Shown: one piece after another, positions 52,851 to 60,632 of the stretch | Layout of the letters: each line of letters begins with the position of its first letter | Position numbering within the stretch: position 1 is the stretch's first letter | NCBI GenBank assembly: GCA_016806715.1 | Contig: CP060531.1 | Location: 62,001-126,000, forward strand | Direction of reading: 5' to 3' | Source: Thermoplasmatales archaeon | GTDB lineage: Archaea; Thermoplasmatota; Thermoplasmata; Thermoplasmatales; Thermoplasmataceae | DNA: 64,000 bases | The notes under the pieces: model-generated | Seen by the model: the letters and a program-made list of their open reading frames with translations, nothing else | Databases searched by the model: none | Told to the model about the DNA's origin: nothing | Made by a program: the position numbers and the translations under genes

Positions 52851-53642
52851 CTAATGAAGGTGAAACTGCCTTTTTACCACTATAAACCTTATTTCATAGT
52901 ATAAGGCTACTATCGGAAATGCTGTGAAACAAAGTCCAGACACAATAAAAATCGGGCTAAGTATAGGAATAGTCTTTCCACCTGATCCGTTATCGATTGC
53001 TACTACTATCACAGCGAAGAAAAGAGCTAGGAGGGTGAACAAGAGGTATCTGCGCCTTTTTCTCTTGAGTTGTTCTGCTATCTTTTTACCATCTGCCATT
53101 TGTCTGTTATTTCTATCAATTTCTGCTATTATTGGCGATGTTATGGAGCTATATTTCTCGGAACTTATACTTCCAGAAATATTTGAACTCGTGTAGAGTT
53201 GTAGGAGTTCAGGAAAATATTCTTTTTTTAGTAAATCAAACATACCAGGGCTTTTGCCCAGAGACCAAGATACCAATGGTTCCTGACGGTGAGAATCCAA
53301 AATGTGAAGATCTTTTCCATTGTATAATACACCATATAAAAGCGTAGGGTCAAGCCTCAAGTAGCTAACAATCTGATTCCATGCGCTACTTCCTGGAGAT
53401 ATATCTATCCCAGGTTTCTTAGTTTCCATTGCAAATTTGTTGTTAGAACCGACGACATAGTCTACTTTCAAGACAATAGTTCCTGCTTGAATAGGAACTT
53501 CATACTGGGTATCACCTGCTGAGTTCCAACCAAGAGATTCCAAAAGCCTGCTAACAACTTTTTCTCTAAATTCTCTCTCGCTGCCAAAAACTGTCGTTGA
53601 GCCTTTTGTTAGTACTTCGATTGTTTCAGCGCTGACTGCCAT
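52851..53642 (-). CDS. HsdR_N-like nuclease domain with two membrane helices
   Basis: 263 residues. The N-terminal 130 residues match the PD-(D/E)XK fold of type I restriction HsdR_N proteins: FREKVVSRLLESLGW, YEVPIQ, VDYVVG with the catalytic Asp, and FAMETKKPG with E-x-K. Two hydrophobic helices follow (about 198-217 and 228-250). No helicase or methylase lies nearby, so it is not a classic restriction enzyme. A membrane-tethered nuclease in a defence-rich region suggests an anti-element role. Repeat copies 3 and 4 flank it. Confidence 0.72.
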   Translation of the reverse strand: MAVSAETIEVLTKGSTTVFGSEREFREKVVSRLLESLGWNSAGDTQYEVPIQAGTIVLKVDYVVGSNNKFAMETKKPGIDISPGSSAWNQIVSYLRLDPTLLYGVLYNGKDLHILDSHRQEPLVSWSLGKSPGMFDLLKKEYFPELLQLYTSSNISGSISSEKYSSITSPIIAEIDRNNRQMADGKKIAEQLKRKRRRYLLFTLLALFFAVIVVAIDNGSGGKTIPILSPIFIVSGLCFTAFPIVALYYEIRFIVVKRQFHLH

Positions 53643-53774
53643 TTCATACCCCCAGTGGTTTTATGAAGTTGGTTATGTTCCCTAAGTGGAGAAAGTATTT
53701 TAATATAAGAATTCAAGCTTTTTGTCTCACTTTTTAGGTTGCTTAACTTTCTTCATCATAGCGTTCCCGATGTT

Positions 53775-53863
53775 GTGTATTAATAAAGGAAATCTAGCTT
53801 CGAACACTTCTCTTATAATTCTGGTATCGGCTAGCTGAATTACACAAAATTCGGGATAATATC
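53775..53863 (+). repeat. ~90-bp dispersed repeat, copy 4
   Basis: TGTATTAATAAAGGAAATC, then GAACACTTCTCTTATAATT, then CTGGTATCGGCTAGCTGAATTACACAAAATTCGGGATAATATC in parts. It lies between the HsdR_N-like gene and the kinase-HD gene. Confidence 0.7.
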
Positions 53864-53904
53864 GAGTATTGGTGGTCTTGTCAAAAAAGTAAAACTCAGT
53901 AAGC

Positions 53905-56517
53905 CTAAAGTGCCTCTTTTAGGACATTCAAAAATTCATTCTTAGTGGGAAATTTCTGAAAGCTAATATCGGGATGCATGTAAAGTCTAGGGAACAATGA
54001 AGAGACCACCCCTTCTTTGTTGCCTGTCAATAGGGATTCGGGTACAATCTCTCGTGAACTGAAGGTATCCGGTTCAACAAGGTATAGCGATTTACCTAGG
54101 ACCCTTTCAGGCGGCAAATCTATAATAAATCCAATTTTTCGAGCTAGTCTTCCGTCTATACCTTTATGTGTAATTTCGTACTGGTTGAATAATAAATTGT
54201 TAAGATTATCTGTAAATTGTCTAATTTTTTCAACGCTTTGGGTTCCCGCTTTAGTAAGGTCTCGTAATTTATTGGTGATTTCTTCCACTCGTTTAATGTC
54301 TCCCTGTGGTTTCCAATAAGAACTGCTAAGTTCGAAAGCATTGTGATAATGCTTTCTTTTGAGTATATATTCAATTAAGATTTTAGCTGAATCATCTGTC
54401 AAGACTTTATACATCATGTCTAAAAATAAAATATCAGAGTACACAAGATGAAAACTCTCTGGATAGATTTTCTCCAGTTTTAAACTTGTGAAGTAACTTT
54501 GTGAGAAGACTATCTCCTTAACTTTTGCCTGCAAAGAATCAATTCCCTCTGGGCCCTCAATGATCAGTGCGTTCATCAGCATTGCTTTAAAAGAACGGAC
54601 AGTTTTATGCCAATATACTCTTTCAAACATATTCTCTCTCGCAGACATTAAACTTCTTGCAGCTAAGATACCTTTAGAAGTAACACCCAACTGTATATGG
54701 CCGGTTTGACCACTTTTATCAGGGATTATGGCGGGCCGCAAACTCAATACCAGGCGATCAACCTCAATATTCGAAGGGTAACTTAACCCTAAATTTGCTG
54801 CGTCTCTCTGGAGATAATCTAGTTTATCAGCATCTATAGAACTTGAAATTATGTTCCTAAGAATATTCACGATTAAATCGTTTGAACCTTCAGCTTCTTT
54901 GGAGGATTCGAGATACCTGTCAACTTGATCAGCTACTGTGCGCCCCCAATTTTCACTTACAAGATCATAGAGGGATCTTATTTCTTCATCGTGCTGCTCA
55001 TATCTATACTTATACAACTGTTGTGACAGAGTTTCATGCTTAAAATTGGAAAGACTTGAATCTTCTAAATCGTGCGCGTGTGGATACTGGCCTATGTCGT
55101 GAAAAAGTGCGCCCAAAGTTGCGGCTTGAACTTCTTCTATTTGGGCTAAACATCTAAAAAGAGGGTCATCTTTCTGTTCCCAAAGTGCCTTAATGTACTG
55201 AATCGAGTAATAGTATGTGCCCATGGAATGTTCTAAGCGAGAGTGTCTTGCCGAAGGATATACGTATGCTATCATCCCTAGTTGAGAAACGTTGGCGAGC
55301 CTAGAGAGAAATATATGGTTGTAAAGTTTTCTGACCCTAGTCGTAAATGGCACATCAAGTTCTCCTATTCTTATAGTCGAACCTAGTTTACTTTGCCACT
55401 CGGGCGCAATTGTTGCCAAGTTATCAATCCGTAGCTTTTGAAGATCTCTTTTCATTTCTTTCCAACAACTGTATTGCTCGAGATATTGTAATGATCGAAT
55501 CATTTCCTTGTTGAATCTATCCGGTATATTCTGAAAAGCTAGCTTATCTTCATAAGAATCCACTCCCTTTAAACGCAAGGCAATTAATTTTAGGTAGTTT
55601 ATAATATAATTTACGTCTTGATATAATTCCGCCCTAGCATCTTCTGGCTCCTTTGCCTTTTCCTTAAGGTAATTTAATGTATCCTGATAAATCAACAGAC
55701 AAGCCTCTAAGGTTCTACCGAGCGCGTATTGCTCAATTCTTAAGTAAGATATTTCTCCTTCGTTCAGGGTAAATACTGCGTCTTTTGACGCGTACTTGTG
55801 GATGAATTCTCTAAGTTTTGGTAAGGCAAAATCCCAAGTGAAGCCTATTTTATCAACTGGATCTTCTTTCAGATATATCCTATGCGAATAACCAAAATCA
55901 ACTAATTTTGGGCTATTATCCTTTACTAAAATATTTTCAGGTTTAATGTCACAGTGATATACTTCATTCTTGTGTAAATACCATAAAACATCTGCTAACT
56001 GCTCAAGGATTACACTAAAATCGTTTATATGCTTAATCACAGTATCTGGGGTCGGTTCAGATCCAATAAGTGTTTTACACCATTTCTCTAAGTCTAGGCC
56101 ACCTGGAACAAACTCTTCCACAGTAGCCAAATAATTTATCTCATCGTTCTTACAAATAAGGTCCTTCTTATCAAAAATCTGAATCAAATTAGGGTGATAG
56201 AGTGAATTAAGAATAGAGTACTCCTCTTGTAGCATTCCAACTGAATCTTTAAGAGGGCGGGATATCTTTAGAGCATATTCCTTTTTATTGGTTCTGTCAG
56301 TCATCTTTAGGACTATTCTGGAACCAGCAACTGCTATACACTCATTAACCTCATATTTATCTGCAATTATCAACTCATAAGTTTGGGTTATTAATTCCTC
56401 AATTTTGACCCGTTCCTGAACCCAAGCCTCTGAATACCCTTTCTTCTGGTATTTATCTTCTATTTTTTTCAATGTTCCTTTTAGGGAACGTTCATGGACC
56501 ATTTTTGCATCACCCAA
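53905..56517 (-). CDS. Ser/Thr protein kinase fused to SAMHD1/dGTPase-type HD phosphohydrolase
   Basis: 870 residues in two enzymatic parts. The kinase (about 50-350) has Lys84 in YALKIS, the catalytic loop HCDIKPEN (Asp190) and DFG at 207-209. The HD domain (about 400-700) has H425/H430 in RHSRLEHS, the His473-Asp474 pair in LFHDIGQYPH, SIDADKLDYLQRD around residue 562 and YWHKTVRSF, the pattern of dNTP triphosphohydrolases. The kinase could sense a trigger and switch on nucleotide depletion. It overlaps the partner gene by eight bases. AT-rich like the other accessory genes. Confidence 0.82.
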   Translation of the reverse strand: MGDAKMVHERSLKGTLKKIEDKYQKKGYSEAWVQERVKIEELITQTYELIIADKYEVNECIAVAGSRIVLKMTDRTNKKEYALKISRPLKDSVGMLQEEYSILNSLYHPNLIQIFDKKDLICKNDEINYLATVEEFVPGGLDLEKWCKTLIGSEPTPDTVIKHINDFSVILEQLADVLWYLHKNEVYHCDIKPENILVKDNSPKLVDFGYSHRIYLKEDPVDKIGFTWDFALPKLREFIHKYASKDAVFTLNEGEISYLRIEQYALGRTLEACLLIYQDTLNYLKEKAKEPEDARAELYQDVNYIINYLKLIALRLKGVDSYEDKLAFQNIPDRFNKEMIRSLQYLEQYSCWKEMKRDLQKLRIDNLATIAPEWQSKLGSTIRIGELDVPFTTRVRKLYNHIFLSRLANVSQLGMIAYVYPSARHSRLEHSMGTYYYSIQYIKALWEQKDDPLFRCLAQIEEVQAATLGALFHDIGQYPHAHDLEDSSLSNFKHETLSQQLYKYRYEQHDEEIRSLYDLVSENWGRTVADQVDRYLESSKEAEGSNDLIVNILRNIISSSIDADKLDYLQRDAANLGLSYPSNIEVDRLVLSLRPAIIPDKSGQTGHIQLGVTSKGILAARSLMSARENMFERVYWHKTVRSFKAMLMNALIIEGPEGIDSLQAKVKEIVFSQSYFTSLKLEKIYPESFHLVYSDILFLDMMYKVLTDDSAKILIEYILKRKHYHNAFELSSSYWKPQGDIKRVEEITNKLRDLTKAGTQSVEKIRQFTDNLNNLLFNQYEITHKGIDGRLARKIGFIIDLPPERVLGKSLYLVEPDTFSSREIVPESLLTGNKEGVVSSLFPRLYMHPDISFQKFPTKNEFLNVLKEAL

Positions 56518-57502
56518 TTATTATATCTTTATAGAAGCTAAGCCAGGGTTTGACAATTAAAGAATCATCGGCCCAAGCATTTCCCTTAATAATTTTTGGA
56601 CTTTGACCTTGTGCTAAGGAAACAAGTTGATGAGATTTCATTTGATTAACTAACTCTTTAGTTATGATGTTTCGGTCTTTAATTTCCTTAAAATACGGAT
56701 CCCATTTGGAAAACTTATTGTAGAAAGAATCGAGGCGCTTGAATAACTCAATGTAAGATATGCCATTTTTATTCTCCCAAAGTTTACCTAAAATCATCGC
56801 TCTTACAATCTCTACAGCTCTTAAAGGTGACCCATAAATACCATCGGAGTCATACAGAAATTTTCTAATGTGTCCTTCCACTAATTTTAGCTCTTTGGGA
56901 ATATCTGGTACACCCTTCAGTAGATCATAAAAATCACCACTTCTTGGTTCCATAACCGATGCGTCAATTGCATAACCTAAATTGATATCAAAAAGTTCAT
57001 CAAAACTCTCCAGAGTACTGGTTATATGAGGAATCCTCGAACGTGGGAAATATACGTTTAGAGAAGTTTGTTTTATGCTAACGTCCTTCAAGGTCTCCAC
57101 TGAATTAAGAAAATATTCGCCCTTGGAACCATCATAAAATGCTGAAAGAGCCGCCCCTCCTTTAATGGTCTTTCCACTTATTGTTCTTATATCTGAAATT
57201 TTCTGAGTCCCAATAACCGATTCCTGTGGAGTTGGTTTTTTCAACACGTAAACAGACGTTATGTCATCTATGCTTTTTGTCTCTCGTATACCATCTATTA
57301 TCTCGTGAGCAACAATCGGGCCATCTAGCAGTGAAAGCAAGACTATCCCTCGATCGTTAGTAACATTTGTCTCTTTCAGAAGTCTTGAAAAAAGGGATTT
57401 TGAGGCGTAGGCGTTTTTCAGAGCCAAGTCATTTGGATCAACATCTTCTACCTCCTCTCTCTGTTCATCATTTATTAATTTATGTATTCGTATCCCTCTC
57501 AA
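56510..57502 (-). CDS. Unknown partner protein of the kinase-HD operon
   Basis: 330 residues, soluble, with no firmly recognised family. The N-terminal half has GIVLLSLLDGPIVAHEIIDG and VYVLKKPTP, then GKTIKGGAALSAFYDGSKGEYF; these strand-loop pieces recall phosphoribosyltransferase-like folds but do not match one well. The C-terminal half is helical with WENKNGISYIELFKRL. It is transcribed first and overlaps the kinase-HD gene by eight bases, so the two are translated together and probably act together. Confidence 0.6.
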   Translation of the reverse strand: MRGIRIHKLINDEQREEVEDVDPNDLALKNAYASKSLFSRLLKETNVTNDRGIVLLSLLDGPIVAHEIIDGIRETKSIDDITSVYVLKKPTPQESVIGTQKISDIRTISGKTIKGGAALSAFYDGSKGEYFLNSVETLKDVSIKQTSLNVYFPRSRIPHITSTLESFDELFDINLGYAIDASVMEPRSGDFYDLLKGVPDIPKELKLVEGHIRKFLYDSDGIYGSPLRAVEIVRAMILGKLWENKNGISYIELFKRLDSFYNKFSKWDPYFKEIKDRNIITKELVNQMKSHQLVSLAQGQSPKIIKGNAWADDSLIVKPWLSFYKDIIIG

Positions 57503-57900
57503 TTAAAACCCCCCGTCCTCTCCATATAAGCATAAAATAGAATTCCAAAAAGATCTAATAGGTATCGTTTACTGAATATCACTAAAATCTACTAAGGTTC
57601 TGAAAATAAAAACTTTATCATTAGAATGTGATAATAATTTTGTAACTGAGGGAAAATAACATGTTTTAAATCTATTTGACTCTCTTCAACATTGTGTGGG
57701 TGAAAAGATTTTACGTGCTCACACGAGAGATAATGAGACATTGCGTTTTATTGGCATCATTGGGTTTACCAAAGGATATAATAACAAAGTCTCAAATTCT
57801 ATATTAATTCCAACATTTCCAGAGTAATTTAAAGTTCTTTGGCTACCAACAATAAACTGAAGAGAACCATCTATTTCAATAATACCAGTTACTTCCACAG
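57503..57900. other. Non-coding stretch upstream of the kinase-HD operon
   Basis: About 400 AT-rich bases. The first 60 should hold the leftward operon promoter. No gene recognised. Confidence 0.4.
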
Positions 57901-58050
57901 TTGATTAAAGTAGCTCATGCATCAAGGAGAGGATCTTCATTAAGGATCACCGTTCCAAAGAAGATCCAGGAAAAGTTAGGTCTAGATGAAGAGGATATCG
58001 TAGGATTCGACGAGGAATAAGGTAATATCTTCATGAGGGAAATGAAGTGA
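57901..58050 (+). pseudogene. AbrB-family antitoxin-like gene with in-frame stop
   Basis: From TTG 57901 the frame reads IKVAHASRRGSSLRITVPKK, then EKLGLDEEDIVGFDEE, the typical archaeal AbrB fold, up to a TAA at 58018. Directly after the stop the same frame continues GNIFMREMK to a TGA at 58048, which fits the final strand of the fold. The gene therefore looks cut short by a stop mutation, unless read through. No toxin gene is adjacent. Confidence 0.55.
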
Positions 58051-58069
58051 GGGGCAGTTGAAATCATCG

Positions 58070-58139
58070 CTTGAAAACACCCCTCTCATGATCTTGGTAT
58101 CGGCTACAGAAATGATACATAATTAGGGATGCTATCATC
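58070..58139 (+). repeat. ~90-bp dispersed repeat, copy 5 (partial)
   Basis: GAAAACACCCCTCTCATGATCTTGGTATCGGCTACAGAAATGATACATAATTAGGGATGCTATC-like sequence (parts). The left TTTATAAA part of the repeat is missing. It lies between the AbrB relic and the transposase relic, upstream of the kinase-HD operon. Confidence 0.55.
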
Positions 58140-58162
58140 TCCGTTGCGAGGAAGAACAGCAA

Positions 58163-58363
58163 GTGAGATCAGGAAGGTCGGAGAAGAGTAATGGAAGCGC
58201 ATACGTGAATATGGGCAGGAGATGGACTGTGAAGATATACTTCTCAGGCCTGATGAAAGTAATGGGTGGGATAATAAGGGCAAAAAGGATGGATTACTTG
58301 ATCCAAGAAATAGGCATGAAGGTGTCCTATTACAACATTATGAGGGGAAACACGATTGGTTGA
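58163..58363 (+). pseudogene. Transposase C-terminal fragment (IS4/IS5-like)
   Basis: The frame contains WTVKIYFSGLMKVMGGIIRA, then DYLIQEIGMKVSYYNIMRG. This fits the C-terminal end of DDE transposases of the IS4/IS5 group, where a VE-x-x-F-x-x-LKR-x-FG-E region is followed by K-x-x-YN. The catalytic Glu seems lost (KIYF in place of VEIFF) and the first two thirds of the gene are missing. No terminal repeats were found. Confidence 0.45.
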
Positions 58364-58406
58364 AGATGTTATGCAACACAGTTTTATCTATAAAAAAATT
58401 AATGGT

Positions 58407-59192
58407 TTATTTGCTGCCACCCTCCAGAAAATTTATTATTTTGACTCCATAATCGTTGAAGTATACGATATTTGGCTCATGCCTTTGTGCTCTGTTTCTG
58501 ATCCTAAACTCTACTTCATTTGGATCTTTGTTGTCAAAAAGAAGTAGACCAATCCCAAATAAAATGCACAAGTTTTCTAGTGCTTCAAGACCATTAGCGT
58601 CGGAGTCTTCTGGGACGGCAATATATGATCTGTGGGAAAAAAGCAAATAAGATGCAGCTTGACCAAAAGCTGTTATCAATGTATCATATCCTGTATCTAC
58701 TTTTAATTCACCGGCTACTAACTCGGGATCCTTAGGAAAGCTTGATGTGATGCTTACTCTATAATACCCGACAACATCTGGAGTACTCCATTTGTGCTGA
58801 ATTCTAGAATTTCCATAGGGTTTCGCAACCGTGCATTCAGTAAGATCGTCCCTTAGAAAATTTGCAAATTGTTCATAAAATTCCTCTTCACGGTGCCTTT
58901 TCTGCTCTGGCTTGGGTTCTTCAACATTTTTACTGCGTAAATTAGGGCTTGTTTCATACTTCTTTGCAATATAAATTCTAGGAACTTGAGAAAGTTTGTC
59001 TTTGTAATCTCTATGTTTTCTAAGGTCGGAAATCTGGGTATAAATAGTATTTAGGTTGAAACTTGGGTTCTCTTTACTTATCATATCTACAAGCTCAGAA
59101 TATCTTATACCAGATGGCCTCTCCTTAATTATTTCATAAGCTCTCTCCCTAATGCGTCTGGTTACGCCCTTAGTACTTTCTTCCAACCTCAA
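58407..59192 (-). CDS. HTH domain fused to PD-(D/E)XK nuclease-like domain
   Basis: 261 residues. Residues about 8-75 form a winged-helix-type domain (YEIIKERPSGIRYSELVDMI, then NTIYTQISDLRKH). From about 105 a nuclease-like fold follows, with STPDVVGYYRV giving the Asp and ELVAGELKVD giving E-x-K, then AFGQAASYLLFSHRSYIAVP. Proteins with this design occur in restriction and defence loci, some as sensors without cutting. It starts a leftward group whose other members lie upstream at 59275-59859. Confidence 0.65.
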   Translation of the reverse strand: MRLEESTKGVTRRIRERAYEIIKERPSGIRYSELVDMISKENPSFNLNTIYTQISDLRKHRDYKDKLSQVPRIYIAKKYETSPNLRSKNVEEPKPEQKRHREEEFYEQFANFLRDDLTECTVAKPYGNSRIQHKWSTPDVVGYYRVSITSSFPKDPELVAGELKVDTGYDTLITAFGQAASYLLFSHRSYIAVPEDSDANGLEALENLCILFGIGLLLFDNKDPNEVEFRIRNRAQRHEPNIVYFNDYGVKIINFLEGGSK

Positions 59193-59274
59193 CTCACCTC
59201 TGATATGTCTTTTATTTCTCTCACTTTCTCCGCAACAATATTGCCTCTTTCTATTAACGAAATCTTATTTGTTT

Positions 59275-59445
59275 CTATCTCTCCCACTCCACTATTACCT
59301 TGACCTTCTTAGGCTCCCTAGATCCGAATACCGATTTCTGCACATACAAAGTCCCTATGGAAGGCTCACCGGAAGCCTTCTCCTGAAACCTGAAAGTATT
59401 CTTCGTAGCCCGCTCAAACTCAAATTGAATCTCTTTTTTGCTCAT
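59275..59445 (-). CDS. Small conserved-looking 56-residue protein
   Basis: From ATG 59445, which has a GGAGTGAGGTG ribosome-binding site. Strand-rich: EIQFEFERATKNTFRFQE, then IGTLYVQKSVFG and KKVKVIVEW. Small proteins of this pattern are common in archaea and bacteria; the role is not known to me. Too short for the usual gene cutoff. Confidence 0.6.
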   Translation of the reverse strand: MSKKEIQFEFERATKNTFRFQEKASGEPSIGTLYVQKSVFGSREPKKVKVIVEWER

Positions 59446-59467
59446 TTCACCTCACTCCTTTACGTTT

Positions 59468-59716
59468 CTATTTTTCCTCCGCAACTGCACCATCTTCACA
59501 GGGTTTACTATTAATGAACCTCGCCACTCCAGCTGCCCATGCCCTCTGCTGCTCAGGAGTCTTCTTTTCAAAATAAGAATGCTCTATGATTCTCTGTATG
59601 ACATCTGGATGCTTTTCAAGGAAATGCGCGTTCATGCTCTTTTTTCCGTAGAAAACATTGTTGTCAAATTTACATTTAAAACAATCTATCTCGGTACTTC
59701 CATTCGTCTCTCTCAC
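59468..59716 (-). CDS. Small C2H2 zinc-finger-like protein
   Basis: 82 residues from a GTG that overlaps the preceding stop (GTGA). A finger with Cys-x2-Cys and His-x4-His is formed by DCFKCKFDNNVFYG and NAHFLEKHPDV. The C-terminal half is helical (PEQQRAWAAGVARFINS). Similar fingers are encoded by plasmids and viruses of archaea. It is likely a DNA- or protein-binding regulator. Confidence 0.58.
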   Translation of the reverse strand: MRETNGSTEIDCFKCKFDNNVFYGKKSMNAHFLEKHPDVIQRIIEHSYFEKKTPEQQRAWAAGVARFINSKPCEDGAVAEEK

Positions 59717-59859
59717 TCCCTTATCTTTCCGCTCCTCACATTATTCGCATACATCTCCTGAACCTGCAGAAGAAGCCATTTATACTGCACATGGATGCAC
59801 TCAAATGATTCGTCTAGTTCGCACCAGAGCCTCAGTATGCTACGTTCGTTTGGCTTGAC
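59713..59859 (-). pseudogene. Truncated relative of the element protein at 40435-40773
   Basis: A 48-codon frame without a start codon (TAG five codons upstream). It reads SILRLWCELDESFECIHVQY, then KWLLLQVQEMYANN, which matches the C-terminal half of the 112-residue element protein at about 60 percent identity. The N-terminal half is lost. It overlaps the zinc-finger gene start. It marks this locus as the remains of a related element. Confidence 0.6.
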
Positions 59860-60624
59860 GTTATATGTTGGCTATCCTGGTCTTACGCTACTATTATACC
59901 CATACATCGCACAATTTATATTATTCCTTTCCTAACTAGGAGTGAATTAAAGTGTATAAAGAAAATTCTCAAAAAAAGGAGCCATTGAGCAGAAAGAATA
60001 TAGCTGCCAGGTCAATCCTAATCCTTGTTCCGCTTATTGCTGCTGCATTCTTAATTGGCCAACTTGGCATTAGTCATTCCACTCCGATTAGACAAAATGT
60101 CAATTTATCATTTTCTCAAAATGCTAATGAAACTGTAACCCTGACTGGTGACCAAGTTAGTGCAAGTCTAGGTTCACCAATATCAAATACTCTGTCTGAC
60201 TATAACGAGATAGTCGCAAATTCTACGGGGGGCCCATATCTACCTATGATTCTCACTCAACTCACTGCCACTAACAGCAACGGAATTCCTGTGACAGTGG
60301 AAACGTATACAAATCAAACAGATGCAGAACTTGAGAAGCCTGCTACTTTTAATACCGGAAACATCATCAACGTGTTAAGTGCAACTACTACTCATTTCCC
60401 CTACATAAATTCTTTCAGAGCACAGTACGATTCTGGTTCCATGCAGCTGACTAATGGTCTCTATAATGGTTCTCTGTCGGTACAGATACTAAGCAACAAT
60501 AATTACCAAGAACAATTGCAAGAACCCCAGAAAATTATCACAAATGTTGTAAGCCCATATTATTTTGACATAAATCAATCGCTGGCCAAAGGCGCTACAA
60601 TATCAAATCAATACATGGACATTG

Positions 60625-60632
60625 ATCTATTT
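60625..60632 (+). repeat. Target-site duplication, left copy
   Basis: ATCTATTT, directly before the IS, repeated exactly at 61898-61905. Eight bases is the usual length for ISL3 elements. Confidence 0.85.

Noticed and set aside
58222-58452. 76-codon plus-strand frame
   Set aside because: Overlaps the transposase fragment in another frame and the nuclease gene end; composition looks random.
59152-59761. Plus-strand frames with many Leu and Ser over the 59-kb small genes
   Set aside because: Antisense to the better supported minus-strand zinc-finger and 56-residue genes.
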